Of a stretch of DNA of 64,000 bases, positions 19,253 through 26,335 are shown piece after piece (position 1 is the stretch's first letter; every line of letters begins with the position of its first letter). The stretch is from the NCBI RefSeq assembly GCF_900120005.1, contig NZ_LT635451.1, forward strand, positions 219,399 to 283,398, written 5' to 3'. The notes beneath the pieces are model-generated. The model saw only the letters and a program-made list of their open reading frames with translations, ran no database searches and had not been told where the DNA came from. The stretch comes from Holdemania sp. Marseille-P2844. Lineage in GTDB: Bacteria > Bacillota_I > Bacilli_A > Erysipelotrichales > Erysipelotrichaceae. A program made the position numbers and the translations under genes.

Positions 19253-20881
19253 ATGGACAAACGTAAAACTCAGCCGCACAAGAAAAAGAAGGTCCGGCGT
19301 GATTTAACCTTGATCAATCAGATCATGGCTTTTTTCGTGCTGACCGCCGATTTGTTTCTGGTGCTGGCGATGCTCGGGCTGACGCAGTTCAGCTCGTTAA
19401 GCCGGACGCTGTTTATCCGTCTGAATCTGATCGTTCTGGCGGCGGCGCTGATTTTGAATTTCCTGGCGATGCTGGCCGTTGGCCGGCGCAGCGTCAGCCT
19501 GTTGAAGACCGCGATGACGGCGGCGGTCGTGATCGGCTTGATCAGCGCGTTTGGCGTGTATGTCGAAGGCCGGCTGAACGTCAATCTGGACAAGATGATG
19601 GATCAGGGATCGTCGCAGGAAACCGTCGGCGTTTCTTTTGTCGTGCTGGGTGATGATGAGCATGCCGCGCTGCAGAGCGCGCAGGATCTCAACGGCAAGG
19701 TGTTCGGGATTCTGGATGACGAACAGGCGCAGCAGGGCTATCAAATGCCGAAGAACGAGATTGAAAAATTAAAGTTAAAGGTAACATACCGTGAATATTC
19801 CGATTATACACGGCTTTTAAAAGGGCTGCTGAACAAGGAAATCGACGTGGCCGCCCTGCCGGAAAACTATAAGGGCATGTTTGAAACGAACGAGGAAATC
19901 GCGCCGGAGCTGGCGGCGCTGCGCGATGTGCATAACTTTAACCGCACGCTGACGATTCATACCGAGCAGGGCAGCGATAAGGACGTGACGAAGGAGCCGT
20001 TCACCGTGCTGATCATCGGCGTGGACGACGACCGGAGCGACGCGCTGATGTTGGCAACGGTCAATCCAGGCAGCATGACGGTGCTGCTGACGTCCATCCC
20101 GCGCGACAGCTATGTGCCGATCGCCTGCTATACCAATCAAAAGTCGGATAAGATCAACAATTCCCGCGTGCGCGGCCGCCAATGCACGATTGATACGGTG
20201 AAACAGCTGCTGGACGTCGATGTGGACTTCTACTTTGAAAGCAACTTCCACGGTATCATTGAAATCGTCGACGCTTTAGGCGGCGTGATCATCGACAATC
20301 CGAAGGAATTTGTCGGTCAGGATTCCTCCGATGAACGTGGACATCAGACAGTGTGGGTGCCGCAGGGCGTTAACCGGCTGAATGGCGAACAGACGCTGGC
20401 GTTTGCCCGGGAACGGCATTCTTATAATTCCGGAGATTTTCAGCGTCAGAGCAATCAGCAGCAGGTGATTCAGGCAATTTTGACGGAAGCGGTGCGGCTG
20501 AAGGATGTCAATAAGGCGCTGAAGGTGCTGGATGCGGCGGGCGAGAACGTGTCGACTAATCTAAGCATGGAACAGATGATCGGCTTGTTTAACTTAACGA
20601 TGAAGAAGATGAACCGCAGCTATGTGCAGAATCAGAACATATTCAATGTGATCGGCGCGCGGATTTCCGGCGTCAACGACCGGGCGCCGAATCGGATGTC
20701 GATTGTCCGGTTGTATCAGGGCTCAATCGAAGACAACAAGAAAGCAATCCACCGGGTGTTTAATTTGAACAGCGAGATCGACGCGCCGAAGGCGCTGTCG
20801 TTCAGCATTGACTGGGTCTATGAGGCGCCGGCGATCTCAAAGGATGAATATGACGAGAAATTTGCGCCGTTAAAGCAATGA
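19253..20881 (+). CDS. LytR-CpsA-Psr (LCP) family cell-wall glycopolymer transferase
   Basis: 542 residues. A Lys-rich cytoplasmic tail and three hydrophobic segments (about 25-110) precede a ~120-residue extracellular region resembling a small solute-binding lobe (GDDEHAALQSAQDLNGK...). Then comes the LCP catalytic domain with VLIIGVDDDRSDALMLATV, the phosphate-binding Arg in TSIPRDSYVPI and the FARERH...GDFQRQSNQQQ motif. LCP enzymes attach teichoic-acid-type polymers to peptidoglycan. Start ATG 19253 (GGAGG, 9 bp spacing) is preferred over the upstream ATG at 19226. Stands alone. Confidence 0.92.
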   Translation: MDKRKTQPHKKKKVRRDLTLINQIMAFFVLTADLFLVLAMLGLTQFSSLSRTLFIRLNLIVLAAALILNFLAMLAVGRRSVSLLKTAMTAAVVIGLISAFGVYVEGRLNVNLDKMMDQGSSQETVGVSFVVLGDDEHAALQSAQDLNGKVFGILDDEQAQQGYQMPKNEIEKLKLKVTYREYSDYTRLLKGLLNKEIDVAALPENYKGMFETNEEIAPELAALRDVHNFNRTLTIHTEQGSDKDVTKEPFTVLIIGVDDDRSDALMLATVNPGSMTVLLTSIPRDSYVPIACYTNQKSDKINNSRVRGRQCTIDTVKQLLDVDVDFYFESNFHGIIEIVDALGGVIIDNPKEFVGQDSSDERGHQTVWVPQGVNRLNGEQTLAFARERHSYNSGDFQRQSNQQQVIQAILTEAVRLKDVNKALKVLDAAGENVSTNLSMEQMIGLFNLTMKKMNRSYVQNQNIFNVIGARISGVNDRAPNRMSIVRLYQGSIEDNKKAIHRVFNLNSEIDAPKALSFSIDWVYEAPAISKDEYDEKFAPLKQ

Positions 20882-20931
20882 TCTGTTAAGGAAGACTAAA
20901 AGAGAATTTCTGAGGAAAGCGAGACGGGGAT

Positions 20932-21444
20932 ATGGATACAACACATCAATTTCAACAGGAGCTATTAGCGGCTTGCGATGAACACGGCCGGCGCTTTTCT
21001 TATCCTGTTTTGCGGGATGCGGTGCTTAAAAACGGATACTTTCTGGGCGTGGTCGCAGTGATTGAAAATGATCAGCATCAAGTTTTGATCACCCGCCGGG
21101 CAGTTGGGAAAAGCGATGGGGGACACTGGGAATGCCCCGGCGGGATGGTGAAATTTCACGAATCCAGTCTTGATGCAGTACAGCGTGAGCTGAAGGAAGA
21201 ACTTGGAATTTTGGTTAATTCTGAAACTTGTCTTTCTGTACGAATTGTATTCCATCAAAGCCGGAAAATTTCCCTGTTTCATGTCCGGTTCAATGGAAGT
21301 ATTTACGAGCTTGTTCTGCAAAGCGAAGAAGTGACAGAAGCCTGCTGGGCGTCTGTGAACGAAATCGACGAATTGATGCGAACAGGTCAATTCATCGCTT
21401 GTTCAGTCCTGACATCTGATTTATTAAAGGAAATCTTATCATGA
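20932..21444 (+). CDS. Nudix hydrolase
   Basis: 170 residues. A complete Nudix box G-x5-E-x7-REL-x-EELG is present within GGMVKFHESSLDAVQ / RELKEELGI (about residues 65-87). The substrate cannot be inferred; the N-terminal extension of about 35 residues before the fold is short. It overlaps the next gene by 4 bp (ATGA), so the two are probably co-translated. ATG 20932 has only a weak purine-rich ribosome site (GACGGGGAT). Confidence 0.9.
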   Translation: MDTTHQFQQELLAACDEHGRRFSYPVLRDAVLKNGYFLGVVAVIENDQHQVLITRRAVGKSDGGHWECPGGMVKFHESSLDAVQRELKEELGILVNSETCLSVRIVFHQSRKISLFHVRFNGSIYELVLQSEEVTEACWASVNEIDELMRTGQFIACSVLTSDLLKEILS

Positions 21445-21806
21445 AACTCACATTGACCCGCTATGCGGTACGCCCGGGGAAAGAGCAGCTGACCCGCGAA
21501 TGGATGGCTGTATTGAACCAAAGACAGGCGGAGGTTCAGGAAACGCTGAGCGATGAAAAAATGGCTTTGGAAGCAATTTTCATGGAAGAAGACGCGAAGG
21601 GAATGGCTTTGATCTGGGTGGATCTGCAGGGTGAGGGGACGGATGTCCAAGATTCTGCGCATCCGATTGATCAAGTACATCTGGCTTATTGGAGAGAATG
21701 TATTGATTCTTCGGTTCCTCCTGTGGAGTTAACTTCTGTGAATTGCTTCGCTGATCCCAAGGTCCAGTTAGCGCTGCTTGCAGCTGCGGGGATGGGCGAA
21801 GATTGA
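21441..21806 (+). CDS. DUF6176-like small protein
   Basis: 121 residues, alpha/beta dimeric-ferredoxin-like pattern: KLTLTRYAVRPGKEQLTREWM at the start, MALIWVDLQGEG in the middle. It resembles a family of uncharacterised small proteins whose members carry the phrase 'K..L..EW...L..R'. No catalytic motif visible. Coupled to the Nudix gene by a 4-bp overlap. The family name is from memory and moderately certain. Confidence 0.6.
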   Translation: MKLTLTRYAVRPGKEQLTREWMAVLNQRQAEVQETLSDEKMALEAIFMEEDAKGMALIWVDLQGEGTDVQDSAHPIDQVHLAYWRECIDSSVPPVELTSVNCFADPKVQLALLAAAGMGED

Positions 21807-21865
21807 TCATTGCGGTTAAGAATACAGGGTAAAAAATTGGACGTATAAATTAGTGCATAAGAAAT

Positions 21866-21891
21866 GAAAAGTGGAAATCCCGCTTTTTTTC
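21866..21891 (+). terminator. Terminator after Nudix/DUF6176 pair
   Basis: AAAAGTGG / CCGCTTTT stem with one G-T pair, 5-nt loop, ends in seven T. Confidence 0.8.
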
Positions 21892-21945
21892 ATCCTATTT
21901 TCAAGAAGATAATAATGAAAAATAGTGTAATTTTAGTGAAAAATA

Positions 21946-22872
21946 GTGGAAAGCGGCCCTCACAAGCATTTCCTAAAACCAGAACAGGAAGTTAGAAATT
22001 ATTATCTGGCACTTTTATATTTAGAGAATAAGTTGAAAAAAAAGGAAAAAGTTACAAAAAGAATGATTTTGGAAGTTCAGGCGATCGTGGAAAAGGGAGC
22101 TTCCAAAGAAAAAATAGGATTGCGGGGGCCCATGCCGGCAGGCGTTTTATTTGCGGTTTATGATTCTTTGAGCGGGAACGCGGATTATATTCCGCCTGAG
22201 TATATTGATGTTCCGATACTGCTTGATGAATTGGTAGACTATCTTGATCATACTGATGATCATCCGTTGTTGATCGCGGCGATTGCCCATTATCAATTAG
22301 TTACAATTCATCCATTTGAAGATGGGAATGGTCGAACGGCAAGATTGATTTCTGGATATCTGCTCGATTATTTTGGATATGGATTTCAGGGGATTGGTTC
22401 GTTAGAAGAATATTTTGCTTATGATGCAGAAGAATACTACAATTCCCTGCAAATGGGGTTGCCTGCTTTATATTATTCAGGCAGAAATAATCCGCCGCAT
22501 CCAGAAATTTGGCTTACTTATTTCTTAAGAATGATGGAGCTTTACTCAAAGAAAGTTTATGATTTGTCATATAAAACAAAGGAAAGTAATGTTGTTTCGA
22601 GCTTGACCTATTTGAAAAAAAGGGAGAAGGAGCTGCTTAGTTATTTGTTTGAAAATGGAATTAGAGAATTTACTCCGATTGAACTTGGAAAAAAATTAGG
22701 AGTTACCAATAAAACGGTTATCAACAGAGTTGCTGGTCTTGTTCAGCACGGATTTCTTATTCCGGTATTAGTCAATGAAAGAATACGTTCTTATCAAATA
22801 AGCGAATTAACGAAGGAGAATGAAGAAGAAATAATCAAGCTTCAGCATGGGTTGCAAACTAAGAAAGCATAA
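21946..22872 (+). CDS. Fic family protein lacking the N-terminal inhibitory region
   Basis: 308 residues. The AMP-transferase motif HPFEDGNGRTAR is intact at residue 122. The C-terminus carries a winged-helix-like region (FTPIELGKKLGVTNKTVINRVAGL). Typical relatives carry about 60-90 further N-terminal residues, including the auto-inhibitory (S/T)-x-x-x-E-(G/N) helix. Here the frame opens only at GTG 21946 with no ribosome site, immediately before the conserved EVRNYYLALLYLEN helix, so the inhibitory helix is absent. The gene is clearly richer in A+T than its neighbours, suggesting acquisition. It may be a 5'-truncated pseudogene or an unrestrained Fic enzyme. Confidence 0.75.
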   Translation: MESGPHKHFLKPEQEVRNYYLALLYLENKLKKKEKVTKRMILEVQAIVEKGASKEKIGLRGPMPAGVLFAVYDSLSGNADYIPPEYIDVPILLDELVDYLDHTDDHPLLIAAIAHYQLVTIHPFEDGNGRTARLISGYLLDYFGYGFQGIGSLEEYFAYDAEEYYNSLQMGLPALYYSGRNNPPHPEIWLTYFLRMMELYSKKVYDLSYKTKESNVVSSLTYLKKREKELLSYLFENGIREFTPIELGKKLGVTNKTVINRVAGLVQHGFLIPVLVNERIRSYQISELTKENEEEIIKLQHGLQTKKA

Positions 22873-22931
22873 TTAAATAACAGAATAAAGAATTCGGTTA
22901 ACAAGTCTAACTTTAGAAAGGAGACAGGTCT

Positions 22932-23174
22932 ATGATGGAGGCTATTTACACGTTTAACGGAAAGGACATAACGATGAATGTATGTTTACAGATCCGAGCC
23001 GTTGTGAATATCATTCAGGAACAACTCAATTTATCTTTTGAAGACGCGATGCTGGAGTTCTACCGTTCATAAACGTACAAAACGCTGCAGCCGACGGAAA
23101 ATGCGCTGTGGGCGGAATCGCCGGAATTTATTACCGATATGTTTTTTGCCGAGCGGGAAGGAAGAGAATTCTAA
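22932..23174 (+). pseudogene. Short hypothetical gene with an internal TAA
   Basis: ATG 22932 behind AAAGGAG opens a frame ending FEDAMLEFYRS-TAA at 23070. The same frame resumes directly with TYKTLQPTENALWAESPEF and ends at 23172. This is one ~80-residue protein in which a Lys codon (family pattern FYRSKTYKTLQ) became TAA. Similar small proteins occur in Firmicute accessory regions next to toxin-antitoxin-like genes (DUF3791-like; family name uncertain). It lies directly downstream of the truncated Fic gene, so the pair may be the remains of one accessory module. Confidence 0.65.
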
Positions 23175-23191
23175 GCGGCAGTCCAAAATAA

Positions 23192-23229
23192 AAATCAGCG
23201 GGGGAAGGTTTATCTTTCCTCGCTGATTT
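23192..23229. terminator. Bidirectional terminator between convergent genes
   Basis: AAATCAGCG / CGCTGATTT perfect arms with an inner GGAAGG/CTTTCC; A-rich and T-rich flanks serve both strands. Confidence 0.85.
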
Positions 23230-23241
23230 CAGGTTTGCGGT

Positions 23242-23754
23242 TTATTGGAGTTCTGTCAAAATACGCTGGGCAAATTGCCGGCCACCTTCAAGATTTGCGC
23301 TGTCCGGATGCGATAAAGCGGCGTCAAAGTTCTCCAGCAGGGAAGCCCAGCGCGGATTCTCCGGCTCTTTTGCCTGCAAGGCCAAATACCGCTGTTTAAC
23401 GGTTTCCGGCATTCTTCCCTGGCAGGCGTAGCAGCCCAAGATCGTGTTGTCGGCAGGAACTTGATCGGCGCTTCGCTTCAGGATCGCCTGGAAATATTCG
23501 TCCGACTGGCCAAAGCCGCAGGTCGCAAACAAGGCCAGCTGCTTCTGATGACACTGGGCCAAAAAATCCAGGACCGGCTTGGCGAAGACGCCTTTGTCTG
23601 TCCAGGAACCGACAAAAATCAAGTCTGCCTGCAGCGCTTCAGGCGCAGGCGCTCCGGAATAAATAAGCATTTCGTCCGGCAGGGCGGATTGAATTGCTTC
23701 TGCCAGCTGACGGGTATTGCCGGTATTACTTTGAACTACGATTGCGATTTTCAT
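23242..23754 (-). CDS. bilS: Flavodoxin family protein, BilS-like electron carrier of bilirubin reductase operon
   Basis: 170 residues. The N-terminal phosphate-binding loop QSNTGNTRQLA for FMN is canonical (residues 8-18), followed by LIFVGSWTDKG and LFATCGFGQSDEYF, the usual flavodoxin loops. Third gene of a minus-strand operon MarR - OYE-type reductase - flavodoxin. Its start overlaps the reductase stop by 4 bp. In the known bilQRS arrangement the flavodoxin BilS is thought to support electron supply to the reductase, which here lacks its own C-terminal flavin/NAD(P) domain. The assignment to BilS rests mainly on this context. Confidence 0.85.
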   Translation of the reverse strand: MKIAIVVQSNTGNTRQLAEAIQSALPDEMLIYSGAPAPEALQADLIFVGSWTDKGVFAKPVLDFLAQCHQKQLALFATCGFGQSDEYFQAILKRSADQVPADNTILGCYACQGRMPETVKQRYLALQAKEPENPRWASLLENFDAALSHPDSANLEGGRQFAQRILTELQ

Positions 23755-24857
23755 TGGATATCACTCCTTTTCTGATCATAAATACAATGAATTCCCTGAT
23801 GGCTCATCAAACCTTGCAGACATTTTTGATTGCAGCCGGCACAATACCGGATCGTTTCCGGATGACCAGCCAACAGTTTCGCGGTCCAGTCGGGATCAGC
23901 GATCAGCTGCCGGCTCATTGCGGCTGCGTCGATCCGACCGCTTTCGATCGCCTGGTCGATGAATTCTGGATGGCGCAGATTCCCGACGCCGATCACTGGT
24001 TTGCAGGTCAGCGCTTTGACTTGATCGGCAAATTTTAGAAAACAACCTTCCGCGGAAAACGCCGGGTGATTCGCGGGCGGAATCGTGTCGGTCAGCGCGC
24101 CGTGATTCGCCAGGGTGACGTGGAAACAATCGACGCCTGCCTGTTCCAGCCAGCCGACGACCGGATCCAGATCCTGTTCCAGCACGCCCGCTTTGCCATA
24201 ATCCGGATTGATCTGCCGGACGGCCAGCTTGTAGTCGATGGGCAGCGAGCAGTGCTGCCGGACCTGCCGCACTGCTTCCAAAGCAAACCACATCCGATTT
24301 TCCAGACAACCGCCGTATTCGTCGGTCCGCTTGTTGATCAGTGACGAACTGAAGCTGCCGATCAAACGATCGCCGTGTACCTGAATCATATCGAAGCCCG
24401 CGGCCTGAGCCTGCTGGGCGCTGAGACCGAAAGCCGCAAGGATTTCGCGAATCCGTTTTTCACGCATTTGATTGACCGTGACCGCGGCGGAGTCGTTCAG
24501 TTTCTGACGCAGCTGATCCGCGGTGAGTCTGTGTGTCAGCAGCGCGGGAATTAATTTCAGCATCGCTTTGAAATTGGCGTCTGAAAGATGCAGCTGGGCG
24601 GATACTTTTGCGCCTTGTTGATGCAGCTCGCTGATCAGCTGCCGGTAAGCGGCGAAAGTGCGGGGGTTTTGTAAACTTTGGGAACCGAGAACCGGGATAT
24701 CCGGCAGGATGATCAGGGCGGTCTGGCCCTGAGCGATCGCGCTTAGCTTCGCGGCTTTTTCTTCCGGCTTTAAGCCCAGGGTGGTGGGGGCAAAGATGAT
24801 CCGGTTTTTCAGTTCACATTTGCCGATGGTGATCGGCTTAACGCAGGCGTGCGTCAT
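23751..24857 (-). CDS. bilR: Bilirubin reductase BilR (Old Yellow Enzyme-like flavoenzyme with 4Fe-4S site)
   Basis: 368-residue TIM-barrel flavoenzyme (NADH:flavin oxidoreductase family). At the position where ordinary OYEs have H-x-A-H-G-Y the sequence reads VHGDRLIGSF, giving the HGDR motif (Asp163, Arg164) reported as diagnostic for gut bilirubin reductases. The C-terminus holds C339-x2-C342-x3-C346-x11-C358, the 4Fe-4S pattern of dienoyl-CoA-reductase-type enzymes. The protein stops there, without the usual C-terminal FAD/NAD(P) domain, so electrons probably come through a partner such as the adjacent flavodoxin. Expected reaction: reduction of bilirubin to urobilinogen. Both gene junctions overlap by 4 bp. 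Confidence 0.88.
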   Translation of the reverse strand: MTHACVKPITIGKCELKNRIIFAPTTLGLKPEEKAAKLSAIAQGQTALIILPDIPVLGSQSLQNPRTFAAYRQLISELHQQGAKVSAQLHLSDANFKAMLKLIPALLTHRLTADQLRQKLNDSAAVTVNQMREKRIREILAAFGLSAQQAQAAGFDMIQVHGDRLIGSFSSSLINKRTDEYGGCLENRMWFALEAVRQVRQHCSLPIDYKLAVRQINPDYGKAGVLEQDLDPVVGWLEQAGVDCFHVTLANHGALTDTIPPANHPAFSAEGCFLKFADQVKALTCKPVIGVGNLRHPEFIDQAIESGRIDAAAMSRQLIADPDWTAKLLAGHPETIRYCAGCNQKCLQGLMSHQGIHCIYDQKRSDIQ

Positions 24858-25276
24858 TTTTCACTCCTTAAGCTCAGGACAACCTGACTTAAAAGCGCAG
24901 TTAACTGTTTCGCTTGATCCGGTGAAAGACAGGCCAGCGCCCCCTGCTCCCATTGCTGGTTGGCGACAGTGATTTCCTGGCAGATCTGTTCGCCTTTTTC
25001 GGTTAACGAAACGGTGAACGCCCGGCCGTCCTGCGCGCTGCGCGTGCGGATCAAACAGCCGAGCTTTTCCAGCTTGTCTAAACAGCGGGTGATGTGGCCG
25101 TTATCCTGACGCAGCTTTCGGGCCATGGCGGACGGCGTACAGGCGCCGGTATGCTCAAGATAGATGAGATAAGGGAACAACCCTACGGTTAACCCGAAGG
25201 CATCCAGCCGCGTTTGCAGCGTGGACGTATATTCCCGGCGCAGCTGGCAGATTAAATATGAGAAAGGATAGGACAT
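24854..25276 (-). CDS. bilQ: MarR-family regulator, BilQ-like
   Basis: 140 residues with a winged helix: GACTPSAMARKLRQDNGHITRCLDKLEKLG (recognition region about 47-76), then the wing CLIRTRSAQDGRAFTVSLTEKG with the DxR-type hairpin of MarR proteins. First gene of the minus-strand bil operon, with an ideal CAGGAGGTG ribosome site, and its stop overlaps the reductase start. A perfect palindrome sits on its own promoter, so it very likely auto-represses the operon and responds to a bile pigment or related ligand (inference). Confidence 0.88.
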   Translation of the reverse strand: MSYPFSYLICQLRREYTSTLQTRLDAFGLTVGLFPYLIYLEHTGACTPSAMARKLRQDNGHITRCLDKLEKLGCLIRTRSAQDGRAFTVSLTEKGEQICQEITVANQQWEQGALACLSPDQAKQLTALLSQVVLSLRSEK

Positions 25277-25297
25277 AAAACACCTCCTGACTTCTTC

Positions 25298-25326
25298 AGT
25301 ATAAGCATAAATTTGACTAAGTCAAA
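25298..25326 (-). promoter_or_regulatory. bilQRS promoter with MarR operator
   Basis: Minus strand TTGACT-16 bp-TATACT about 20 bp before bilQ. A perfect 15-bp palindrome TTTGACTAAGTCAAA (25312-25326) covers the whole -35 box and part of the spacer. TTGAC-n-GTCAA inverted repeats are typical MarR-family operators. Confidence 0.85.
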
Positions 25327-25358
25327 TAAAATAATCAAAGAAAAGCGAAAATTTCCGC

Positions 25359-26147
25359 TCAGAGCTGACCGAAAGCTTGCAGCGCAGTAACGATGCCGTC
25401 CTGTTCGACGGAATCGGTGACGTAGTCGGCAATCGCTTTAATTTCTTCCCGGCCCTGGCCCATCGCTACGCCGACTCCTGCCGCCTGCAGCATTTCCAGA
25501 TCGTTGATCCCATCGCCAAACGCCATTGTGGCCTGGGGATCAATATGGAAGTGCTGGCAAAGCCGGGTGATCCCGACGCCCTTGTCTATACCCCGGAGAA
25601 CCAGATCGGCATAGTGAAACGGCGTCGGCAACACCGTCAAACCGGGAATCGTCCGGTAAGCCGCATAATCGCTGTCCGCTGCGTCAAAGGCCAGCGCCAT
25701 CGTCGCCTGATCGTCTGACCGCGTCGCCCGGACGTCGATCGCGGCCGGATCGCGGTGAAAGAATTCGCAGGCCGCGATGAAATCCGGCGTCGGCGGACAA
25801 TTCAGCCAGTCGTCATGACCCATATACTGGATCGGTGAGCGGAGCTGCGCGGAGACCGCTTCTAACCCCGCCATCGTTGCCTGATCAAAGAAAACCCGGA
25901 ACAGCTCCGTTTTCTGTGCGTCGGCAATGACGCTGCCATTGCGGCAGATATAGCCGTCCCACGCAATCGCCGCCAGCTGCGGCATCATCAGGATTGTATT
26001 CACATCCCGTCCCGAGCTGATCACAATCTTTTTTCCATTTTTCTGCAAGCGTGTTAACGCCTCCATGACCGCCGGCGAAATCCGGTGATTGCGATTATCC
26101 AGCAGCGTTCCGTCGACGTCAAAGAAAAACATTTGAAATTCCTTCAT
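25359..26147 (-). CDS. Cof-type HAD phosphatase
   Basis: 262 residues. HAD motif I FFFDVDGTLLD (nucleophile Asp), motif II VISSGRD, C2-type cap in the middle and motif IV GDGINDLEML near the C-terminus identify a Cof/YidA-type sugar-phosphate or FMN phosphatase. The start is set at 26147 (MKEFQMFFFDVDG, minus-strand GAGGTG ribosome site); the open frame extends 63 codons further but those residues are unlike the family. It lies upstream of bilQ in the same direction, but the bil promoter and the 82-bp gap suggest separate transcription. Confidence 0.9.
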   Translation of the reverse strand: MKEFQMFFFDVDGTLLDNRNHRISPAVMEALTRLQKNGKKIVISSGRDVNTILMMPQLAAIAWDGYICRNGSVIADAQKTELFRVFFDQATMAGLEAVSAQLRSPIQYMGHDDWLNCPPTPDFIAACEFFHRDPAAIDVRATRSDDQATMALAFDAADSDYAAYRTIPGLTVLPTPFHYADLVLRGIDKGVGITRLCQHFHIDPQATMAFGDGINDLEMLQAAGVGVAMGQGREEIKAIADYVTDSVEQDGIVTALQAFGQL

Positions 26148-26168
26148 TCCGTTCACCTCATGGTTTTC

Positions 26169-26197
26169 ATTATACTCACAACGCGATGAAAAATCAT
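26169..26197 (-). promoter_or_regulatory. Candidate promoter for HAD phosphatase gene
   Basis: Minus-strand TATAAT about 22 bp before the start; the -35 (ATGATT, 17 bp) is weak. Confidence 0.5.
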
Positions 26198-26229
26198 CCT
26201 GAAATTGCCGCGGAAACGCTTTCGTCCGG

Positions 26230-26258
26230 TTGTGATTTAAGGGTAAATCCAGTATAAT
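26230..26258 (+). promoter_or_regulatory. Promoter for serine hydrolase operon
   Basis: TTGTGA-17 bp-TATAAT, about 78 bp before the start codon. Confidence 0.75.
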
Positions 26259-26335
26259 GTATGGGTCTTTAGACTTTATTGTATTGATGCGCTGCCGCGC
26301 AGGAATACTGAAAATAGAAAAAGAGGAGGAACTCA

